Below, piece after piece: positions 57,798-64,000 of a stretch of 64,000 nt of DNA. Both the position numbers and the translations under genes were made by a program. This stretch comes from Pseudoroseicyclus tamaricis (GTDB lineage Bacteria > Pseudomonadota > Alphaproteobacteria > Rhodobacterales > Rhodobacteraceae). The stretch lies in assembly GCF_012070395.1 (NCBI RefSeq), contig NZ_JAAFYS010000001.1, forward strand, positions 660,001 to 724,000. The letters are read 5' to 3'. A model generated the notes under the pieces. It saw only the letters and a program-made list of their open reading frames with translations. It was not told the DNA's origin and made no database searches. Numbering within the stretch: the first letter of the stretch is position 1; each line of letters opens with the position of its first letter.

Positions 57798-58430
57798 TCA
57801 GAGCACCGCCTGCGCGGCGTCGAGGATGTCGCCCGCCACCTCGTCCTCCGATCGGCCGGCGTCGATGACGCGGAAGCGCTCGGGCGCGGCGGCGGCGAGG
57901 GAGAGGAAGCCGGCGCGCGCCCGCTCCTGCATCTCCAGCCCGAAGCCTTCGAAGCGCAGCTCCCCGCCGCGCTGGATGCCGCGGGCGAGGGAGGTGGCCG
58001 GGTCGGCGTCGAGGAGGATGGTCATGTCCGGCTCCATCCCGATCATCAGCTCGTGAAGGGCATCGACCTTCGCCGTCAGGTCGCCGCGCGTCAGCCCCTG
58101 GTAGACGCGGGTGGAATCGGCGAAGCGGTCGCAGATCACCAGCTTGCCCTCGGCGAGCGCGGGGCGAATCGTCCGCTCAAGATGGTCGCGGCGGGCGGCA
58201 GTGAAGAGCAGGATCTCGGTCTCCGGCGACCAGCGGTCCTGCGCGCCGGTCAGCACCAGCTCGCGGATGACCTCCGCCCCCGGCGCCCCGCCCGGCTCGC
58301 GGGTGTGGGTGACCTCGTGCCCGGCCTCCCGCAGCGCGGCGACGAGGCGGCGGGCTTGCGTGCTCTTGCCCGAGCCGTCGATGCCCTCGAAGCTGATGAA
58401 GCGCCCCGCCGGGGCGCCCGGTGCCGCCAC
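57798..58430 (-). CDS. tmk: Thymidylate kinase
   Basis: 210 residues from GTG 58430. P-loop FISFEGIDGSGKSTQARRL, HTREPGGAPGAEVIRE, the DR(F/Y) motif in VICDRFADSTRVYQGLTRG and the LID region VDALHELMIGMEPDMTILLD are intact. It phosphorylates dTMP to dTDP. It lies 3 nt after the carboxypeptidase gene. Confidence 0.95.
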   Translation of the reverse strand: MAAPGAPAGRFISFEGIDGSGKSTQARRLVAALREAGHEVTHTREPGGAPGAEVIRELVLTGAQDRWSPETEILLFTAARRDHLERTIRPALAEGKLVICDRFADSTRVYQGLTRGDLTAKVDALHELMIGMEPDMTILLDADPATSLARGIQRGGELRFEGFGLEMQERARAGFLSLAAAAPERFRVIDAGRSEDEVAGDILDAAQAVL

Positions 58431-58433
58431 GGC

Positions 58434-59681
58434 TCAGGCGCCGTCGGCGGCGGCGGCATCCTCCGCCGTCTCGGCGGGGGCGGAGGCAGGGGCGAGCGCG
58501 CCGGCCTCGAAGGCCGGGTCCAGTTCCGCCGCCGCCTGCGGGGCGAAGCGGTTGAGCAGCACCAGCCCGGCGATGAGCATCCGCTCGCTGAAACCGCCGC
58601 GCGGCACGGCCTGCTGGGCGACCAGCGGCACGCGCACCTCGTCGAGGCCCTCGCGGGTCACGACCAGCTCTCCAAGCTCCTGCCCTTCGGCGATGGGCGC
58701 CTCGATCGGCTGCTGCCAGACCGCCTCGATCGAGGCCTCGCTGTTGCCGATCACCGGCATGAGCAGCGTCAGGTCGTCTTCCAGCACCAGCCCGACCTCG
58801 GAGACGGCGCCCATCCAGACGCGCGCATCGGCGATGCGGGTGCCGGCTTCCGACAGGGGAACCTGCGCGAACTGGCGGAAGGCCCAGTTGGTGATCCGCT
58901 CCGCCTCTTCGCGGCGCTGCTGCTCCGTCTCCATCCCCGTGATCACGAAGATGATGCGCCGGTCGCCCTGCTTGGCGGAGCCGACGAGCCCGTAGCCCGC
59001 CTCGGAGGTGTGGCCGGTCTTCAGCCCGTCTGCCCCGATGCCGAGGCCGAGGATCGGGTTGCGGTTCTGGCTGTTGGCCGGCACCCGCCCGTCGAACTCG
59101 AACTCCTGCTCGCCGAAGAGCGGGTAGAACGTCGGGTAGTCGCGGATGATGTGATCGGCGACGCGGCCGAGATCATGCGCCGTCATCCGGTGGCCGGCGG
59201 CGGGCCAGCCGTTGGAATTGGCGAAGGTCGAGGCGGTCAGCCCCAGCTCGATCCCCCGGTCGGTCATCATCCGGGCGAAGCCGGCCTCCGACCCGTCGGG
59301 CGAGAGCGCCTCCGCGAAGACGCAGGAGGCATCGTTGCCGGAGAGGACGATCACCCCCCGCAGCAGATCCTCCACCCGCACCCGCTCGCCCGCGCGCAGG
59401 AACATCGAGGAGCCGCCGTACTCGGCGCAATGCTCCGAGACGAGCAGCTCCTCCTCGACGGAGAGCCGGCCGGCGGCGATGGCCTCGAACGACAGGTAGA
59501 GCGTCATCAGCTTCGACATCGAGGCCGGCGGCAGCGGCGTGTCGGCGTTCTTCGACAGCAGCACCGTGTCGGAGGTGTGGTCATAGACCCAGGCGGCGCC
59601 GGCGGCCGTGTCGAAGGCCTGCGCCAGGGCCGAGGTGGCGCCGAGGCCGAAGGCCAGGGCGGCGGCAAGGATGCGTTTCAT
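58434..59681 (-). CDS. dacC: D-alanyl-D-alanine carboxypeptidase (penicillin-binding protein 5/6 type)
   Basis: 415 residues from ATG 59681. Signal peptide to SALAQA, then the active-site SMSK (S54-K57), the SGN motif in VLSGNDASCVFAEAL and KTG in DGLKTGHTSEAGYGLVGS. The C-terminal beta domain follows and an Ala/Glu-rich end replaces a typical amphipathic anchor. It trims peptidoglycan pentapeptides. In an operon with tmk downstream and the SPOR gene upstream. The symbol among dac paralogues is uncertain. Confidence 0.92.
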   Translation of the reverse strand: MKRILAAALAFGLGATSALAQAFDTAAGAAWVYDHTSDTVLLSKNADTPLPPASMSKLMTLYLSFEAIAAGRLSVEEELLVSEHCAEYGGSSMFLRAGERVRVEDLLRGVIVLSGNDASCVFAEALSPDGSEAGFARMMTDRGIELGLTASTFANSNGWPAAGHRMTAHDLGRVADHIIRDYPTFYPLFGEQEFEFDGRVPANSQNRNPILGLGIGADGLKTGHTSEAGYGLVGSAKQGDRRIIFVITGMETEQQRREEAERITNWAFRQFAQVPLSEAGTRIADARVWMGAVSEVGLVLEDDLTLLMPVIGNSEASIEAVWQQPIEAPIAEGQELGELVVTREGLDEVRVPLVAQQAVPRGGFSERMLIAGLVLLNRFAPQAAAELDPAFEAGALAPASAPAETAEDAAAADGA

Positions 59682-59742
59682 CGCGTCTCCCCTCATGTCG
59701 CGTCCTCTCATGTCGAGGCGGGGGCGTCGGCCCCCGGCGCGC

Positions 59743-60618
59743 TCAGTTGCGGGTGAAATAGGCGTCGGTAAAGCCGAGACCCTTCACCGTTTCGAGATCG
59801 GCGTCCCGCTCCGCCGTGCTGGAGGCGGGGCCGACGACGACGCGCCAGAAGGTCGTCCCCTGGCTTTCCTGCCGGATGACGGAGGCCTCGAGCCCGTTGG
59901 CGCGCATCGCCGTGGCGGCGTTGCCGGCATTCTCCTCGACCGAGAAGATGCCGATCTGGATGTAGGGCCGGTCCAGCGGGCTTGCGCTCGCCGGCACGGC
60001 GGCGGGCGTAGAAGCCGGTGCGGGGGCGGGCGCAAGGGTGGGGGCGGCGGCCGGGGCGGGCGCCGGCTCCATCGCCGGGGCCGCGTCCAGCTCCGCCGTG
60101 GTGATCTCGCCGCCCGACGCCTCGTCGAGTACCGCCTCGGGAGCGGTGGCATCGGTGGGCGCGGGCTCGGAGGCCGCCTCGCGGCGCAGGGCGGTCACGT
60201 TCAGCTCCGCCGGCGCGCCGGCCAGCATCCCCAGCGCCTCGGCGGCGTCGGAGGAGACCTGCAGCGCCGGGCCGACACTCTCCCGCTCGCGGCGGAAGAG
60301 GGCGCCGATGACGAACTGGCCGTTCTCGGTGTTGCGGATGATGACCCGCTCCGGATCGTCGACATCGGGATGGGCGACCCAGACGCCGCCGAGGCTCGGC
60401 CGGCCGTCCCAGAGCCCCGCTTCGGTGACCTGGAAGACCTCGGGCGCCTCGACATCGACCTCGACGAGCTCGGTGGTGCCGCCCGTGACGGGCGCCGCGG
60501 CGGCGCTGTCATCGGCGCTCAGGAACCCCGGCAGCTGCAGCCCGCCATCCTCGCAGCCTGCCAGCGTTCCGGCGAGGGCCAGCGCCAGCCAGACCTTGCG
60601 CCCCTCGGCGATGCCCAT
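59743..60618 (-). CDS. SPOR-domain lipoprotein
   Basis: 291 residues from ATG 60618 (chosen for GAGGGG spacing; ATG 60621 possible). Lipobox LALALAGTLAGC gives a lipidated N-terminus. A middle domain (VGGVWVAHPDVDDPERVIIR-like) and a long Ala/Pro linker (PAPAPAAAPTLAPAPAPAST) lead to a C-terminal SPOR domain, YIQIGIFSVEENAGNAATAM then FWRVVVGPASSTAERDADLE. SPOR domains bind denuded glycan at division sites. It lies just upstream of dacC, which fits a cell-wall role. Confidence 0.87.
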   Translation of the reverse strand: MGIAEGRKVWLALALAGTLAGCEDGGLQLPGFLSADDSAAAAPVTGGTTELVEVDVEAPEVFQVTEAGLWDGRPSLGGVWVAHPDVDDPERVIIRNTENGQFVIGALFRRERESVGPALQVSSDAAEALGMLAGAPAELNVTALRREAASEPAPTDATAPEAVLDEASGGEITTAELDAAPAMEPAPAPAAAPTLAPAPAPASTPAAVPASASPLDRPYIQIGIFSVEENAGNAATAMRANGLEASVIRQESQGTTFWRVVVGPASSTAERDADLETVKGLGFTDAYFTRN

Positions 60619-60781
60619 CATCCGTCCCCTCACCTCTTCTCCGCCCTTGCCGGACGGCCTGCTCCTCGTCGCCCCTTGTCCGGCGCTGGGCGCCGGCCGG
60701 GGCTTTGCGCGCGAGCATAGCGGCGCCGCCGCCGCAATGAAAGGCCGCCGGTGCGGGCCGGCCGGGCGGCGCTGCAGCGAC

Positions 60782-60810
60782 TTGCAGCCGCCTGCGGGGC
60801 CGGCGATAAC
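60782..60810 (+). promoter_or_regulatory. Predicted promoter of tRNA-Ser
   Basis: TTGCAG, 17-nt spacer, GATAAC; the tRNA begins 10 nt later. Matches the arrangement before tRNA-Gln and tRNA-Thr. Confidence 0.6.
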
Positions 60811-60819
60811 GCCCGGGCC

Positions 60820-60909
60820 GGAGGAGTGGCAGAGCGGTTGAATGCACCGGTCTTGAAAACCGGCGTGCGTGAAAGCGTACCGTGGGTTCGAATCCCACCT
60901 CCTCCGCCA
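60820..60909 (+). tRNA. tRNA-Ser (anticodon TGA)
   Basis: A 90-nt class II tRNA with a long variable arm and encoded CCA. Acceptor GGAGGAG/CTCCTCC, anticodon stem CCGGT/ACCGG around CTTGAAA (anticodon TGA), T arm GTGGG-TTCGAAT-CCCAC, G73. Confidence 0.95.
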
Positions 60910-61275
60910 CTGACCCCTCTCTATCTATGCTCTGCCGCTTCGTGGCCAAAATCTTCCCAGATTTCCGGCCTCTTGCCGCGCGAGGCCACTTCATAGACCG
61001 GATCTGTGTGCCCGGCGTGGCCGCCAATCCTCCGCAAGTCTCAAAACGCTGATGGCCCCGGTTCGGTTTTTTCACCGGCGGATTTCCCTGCGAACAGGGA
61101 TATGAGCAGGGAATTGGGGTGATTGTTGCAGCTGGAGGGGAGGTGGGTGCTCAGAAAGACGATGATCTACAAGGGCTTCCGGGTGCAATTCCCTAAGTAG
61201 TGGAACAGGGAATATTGCCGCTTGGAACAGGGACGTCTCTCTCGATATCAGTGAAAGAGTCGGTGTCGGCGAGGG
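60910..61275. repeat. Gene-free gap with iterated CAGGGA motifs beside the decayed recombinase
   Basis: TCCCTG-CGAA-CAGGGA (61085-61100) is followed by CAGGGAATT (61107), AATTCCCT (61187), GGAACAGGGAATA (61202) and GGAACAGGGA (61224). A minus-strand open stretch at about 60921-61043 without a start (contains YEVASRGKRPEIWEDFGH) may be a gene remnant. No intact gene. Confidence 0.5.
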
Positions 61276-62944
61276 TCAGCTGGAAAAGCCGAACAAGCGT
61301 TCTTGGTCAGCCCAGTCGAAAGGGAGCGTACTCCGCACCAGTTGATCGAGCGTCAGCTCCGGCGGCTGGGTCCCCGCAACGATAGCGCCCTGGATCTTCG
61401 GCGAGAGCGTCGCTAGCGCAATGATCCGAGACGCGTATCGCTCGGAGGTCTTGGCGTGCTGAGCAATGGTCCGGAGCGGCGCTCCCGATTTCATTCGATC
61501 AGCATAATCATGTGCCGCAGCCAGAGCGCGGACCATCGTCGCGTCTGCTGCTGGTTGTGCTTCACCGGCGATGATGCGGGTTTCGACACCACGCCTGCGG
61601 AGGGCGAGTGGCGTCTCGATCTTGAGCAACTCGTCGGGGAGGCGTTCGGCGGGAAGATCCAGGATATGTGCGAGTGTCGCGCGGTGGAGCTCGATTTCCA
61701 GCTGCTTCGAGCGAATCTTGCCGCCCGCGATCGCTGATCTGATGATCACGATACCCCGCTGTTTGATCCGCTTCGACAGACCGGCGGCAGCATTGGCGGC
61801 CGCCGCTGCATCGCTGGCGGTCGCTGCCTCGATGACCGAATGACGCTCCGCCTGTTCAGCGAGATGTTCTGCGATAGATCGCGCCACGGCCTCTTCGAAG
61901 CTTGCGGCTGGCAGCCGCCACCCGCTGCCATCGCGGTTGCCGGAGATGAGGCGGTGGGAGTTGCAGTAGCTGAAGCGCCGACCATGCCGTCGGGTATGCG
62001 TCGGCGTCAACGGATCGCCCGTTTCGTCCCTGAACTTGCCGGGGAGGGGAGAGGACGGTTGCGCGCCGGACGTCTTTGCTGGAACTCTGCCGCGTCGGCG
62101 CACGCTGGCGTCGATAAGTCGCTCCTGCACCTTATCCCACAGCGCCTCTTCGATGATCGCGGGGTGAAGTCCGGGCCACACCTGGTCCTTGTGCTTTACC
62201 TCGCCGCGATAGACAGGATTGGTCAGGATCCGGTGGATCTGCTCGCGGCTGAGGACAACCCCTGCGCGCGCCCGCTCGGGAAGAGGTGCAGCTTCGACCG
62301 GAGGCCGCGCGACGCTGCAACAGCAGCCGTGGCGCTGAGGCAACCATGCTCCAAGTAGAGATCGAAGAGCGCGCGCACCGCTGTCGCCTCCGCCTCATTG
62401 TCGACCAACTCGCGGCGGCTGCCGTCGGGGTGAGGGTCGTAGCCGAGTGGCGGCAGGCCGCCCATCCAGAGCCCCTTCTTCTTGGAGATAGCGATGTTGT
62501 CCCGGATCCGCTCGGCCGTCACCTCGCGCTCTAACTGAGCGAAGGAGAGAAGGACATGCAGCGTCAGCCGGCCCATGGAGGACGAGGTATTGAAGGCCTG
62601 CGTCACGGACACGAAAGAACATTCCTTTGCCTCGAAGCGCTCCACCAGCAGGGCGAAGTCTGCAAGGAGCGGGTCAGACGGTCGATCTTGTAGACGACCA
62701 CCACGTCCATTCGGCCAGCGTCGATATCGGCGAGGAGGCGGCGAAGGGCAGGGCGGTCGAGCTTTCCGCCGGAGATGCCGCAATCGTCGTATCGCGTCTT
62801 GATGGGCATCCAGCCCTCGTGCTTCTGGCTCGCGATATAGGAGGCGCAGGCCTGGTGCTGCGCATCGAGGGAGTTGAACTCCTGATCCAGACCGTCCTCG
62901 GAGGATTTCCGGGTGTAGATCGCACAGCGCACCCGGGTGGTCAT
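61276..62944 (-). pseudogene. Large serine recombinase, broken by two frameshifts
   Basis: Three consecutive frames encode one large serine recombinase. It starts at ATG 62944 with the catalytic serine region AIYTRKSSEDGLDQEFNSLD and DDCGISGGKLDRPALRRLLA to VVYKIDRLTRSL. A 1-nt loss near 62664 shifts to DFALLVERFEAKECSFVSVT, LSFAQLEREVTAERIRDNI. A second shift near 62265-62300 leads into the recombinase domain (VLSREQIHRILTNPVYRGEV) and a C-terminal region with a helix-turn-helix-like PLRTIAQHAKTSERYASRII. It is likely non-functional. Confidence 0.85.
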
Positions 62945-63345
62945 CTGCGCGCCCCGGTGAGGCCGAAGAAGCGGGGACCCGACCAATGAGCTCCCGTGAT
63001 CTCTTTGGCGATGGCCGAGAGCGACCGCCAGTGCCGGCCGTTCCAGGCGAAGCCCTTCTCCAGCACTTCGACGACATGCGTCACTCCGTTCCACTACCGC
63101 AGCAGCCGCCAGCCCGGCTTCATCCTTTTCGTGCGCTCGGGAATGCCGGAGGATCGCGCCTTGGTCAGCTGCGACACGACACTCCTGCGCATCCCGCCAA
63201 GTTGCCGCGACTGGATTTCGAACGCCAGGAATCGACGAAGGAATACTTGGCTCATGCCCTTCGGTGGCATGGTGTTGAACATGGCCGACCAGGCGGCCAC
63301 CAAGGCAGCCCGGTCCATCTCCTCGATGCCGGCGACCGCGATCAC
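62941..63345 (-). pseudogene. DUF2924 protein interrupted by an in-frame stop
   Basis: From GTG 63345 the frame reads EEMDRAALVAAWSAMFNTMP, PKGMSQVFLRRFLAFEIQSR to KPGWRLLR, then TAG at 63094-63096, then continues in frame WNGVTHVVEVLEKGFAWNGR, HWRSLSAIAKEITGAHWSGP and RFFGLTGARR. The whole is a typical DUF2924 domain, small proteins usually encoded before serine recombinases in alphaproteobacteria. Its end overlaps the recombinase start (ATGA). Confidence 0.8.
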
Positions 63346-63574
63346 GTCGCCTCCGGCGCGTCGGCTGCGGTGATCCGGTAGATCGCGAGGCGCCCCTTTT
63401 CTTCGCTCACCTCCCGCTGGACTGTGACCCCGTCTTCCGCAAACCGCTCAGGGAAAGGCGAGCGCTGTGCTGCTGCCAGCCGGTTGCCATGCAGATGGAC
63501 TCGAGGCTCGCGCCCTGCTTCCGCTCGAGGAGCTTGCGCACGCGAGTCTCTTGGTTTTCGGGCGATTTGGTCAT
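63342..63574 (-). pseudogene. DUF3489-like small protein with frameshift
   Basis: From ATG 63574: MTKSPENQETRVRKLLERKQ, GASLESICMATGWQQHSARL, SLSGLRKTG, then a 1-nt loss in a run of four C at 63428-63431 shifts the frame; the other frame continues VTVQREVSEEKGRLAIYRIT and ADAPEAT. The helix-turn-helix-like WQQHSAR segment and short size fit DUF3489. It overlaps the DUF2924 gene by GTGA. Confidence 0.75.
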
Positions 63575-64000
63575 CGTTGCGACTCCTGTAGACGGGCCCG
63601 CACCATGCAGGTTTCCCTACCGAGAAGCGCCTGGTCAACAGCCGGGCGTGGGTCACCAACGCTCTGCTTGCGAGGGAAGTCGAGTGGAATCGCGCTGGGG
63701 CTTTAACTTCATGGACGGCCCCTCTCGCGACCCTGCACACCAGGTGCGCAATCTGGTAGAGTGCTCTGATCTCCCACAAGATCGTCCACGACTGTGCTAG
63801 GAGTGCTGAACGCCAAGGTGGCTGCATGAAGGTCCTGGAAGGGCGGAATGCGACCATTCGCTGCGGTCGACACGAACGACCGGCTAGAACGGAGCGAGAA
63901 CCTTCGATGCGATCCGCACCAAGGTCGCGGCAGGGCCGGAAGTGGCGTCTCGCTGCTTGCAGGACGAACGGCGAGGAAGGGCCTGTCTCAATGAAACACC
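63575..64000. other. Right-edge region without a recognised gene
   Basis: No supported ORF on either strand. An open minus-strand frame reaching 63857 has no recognisable motif upstream of the DUF3489 part. The base composition is lower in GC than the core genome, in keeping with the decayed element. Confidence 0.4.

Noticed and set aside
60820-60909. tRNA-Ser as the attachment site of the recombinase element
   Set aside because: Large serine recombinases seldom use tRNA genes and no second copy of the tRNA 3' end was seen in the window; the other end may lie outside.
63700-64000. Possible insertion-sequence end at the right edge
   Set aside because: No inverted repeat, transposase frame or target duplication can be shown before the window ends.

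Overview
The window is high-GC chromosomal DNA from an alphaproteobacterium of the Rhodobacteraceae/Paracoccaceae type. The signs are the split but clustered TCA-cycle genes (sucC, sucD, sucA, sucB, lpd, mdh, an mcl2-like lyase and sdhCDAB), an HvrA-like H-NS protein, a DUF6455 protein, a small NnrU protein, a urease locus and structured intergenic repeats. Coding density is high, and nearly all genes except one in the TCA operon share the same GC-rich codon use. No rRNA operon, CRISPR array or complete insertion sequence was seen.

Layout. 1-4 kb: the edge of a taurine-pyruvate aminotransferase gene, a hemerythrin protein, a BON-MscS channel, tRNA-Gln and a GT1 glycosyltransferase. 4-25.5 kb: the TCA region. 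The minus-strand operon reads sucC, secreted protein, sulfotransferase-like protein, sucD, sucA, sucB, an AT-richer orphan gene, MAPEG protein, lpd. Beside it lie a capsule-type transferase, pepT, mdh, an mcl2-like lyase, nnrU, a DUF1737 gene and sdhC-sdhD-sdhA-lipoprotein-sdhB. The sucC and sdhC upstream regions share a pair of TGTGATCACA-type palindromes exactly 21 bp apart. 25.5-31 kb: an ABC-2 exporter, creD, a DUF6455 gene, deoD and hns. 31-38 kb: a PlsB-like acyltransferase, a D-2-hydroxyacid dehydrogenase, a tRNA-binding protein, proC, a GNAT protein, a DUF2948 protein, murA and tRNA-Thr. 38-44 kb: urease ureDABC with three extra genes inserted and no ureEFG. 44-49.3 kb: a large beta-helix protein without a signal peptide, then argD-argF. 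49.5-60.8 kb: a cell-envelope run of SPOR lipoprotein, D,D-carboxypeptidase, tmk, tamA and a giant tamB, then tRNA-Ser. 60.9-64 kb: a decayed DUF3489-DUF2924-serine recombinase cassette in which every gene carries a lesion.

The strongest unusual signals are the exact 501-bp tandem expansion inside tamB, the shared operator pair on the sdh and suc promoters, five ~150-bp REPIN-like elements in four intergenic regions, an orphan rho-independent terminator between hns and the acyltransferase gene, a low-GC orphan gene fitted into the 2-oxoglutarate dehydrogenase operon, and the possible spike-like beta-helix protein. No single locus is clearly a new multi-gene defence or biosynthetic system. The calls rest on reading motifs and gene order only; no searches were run.
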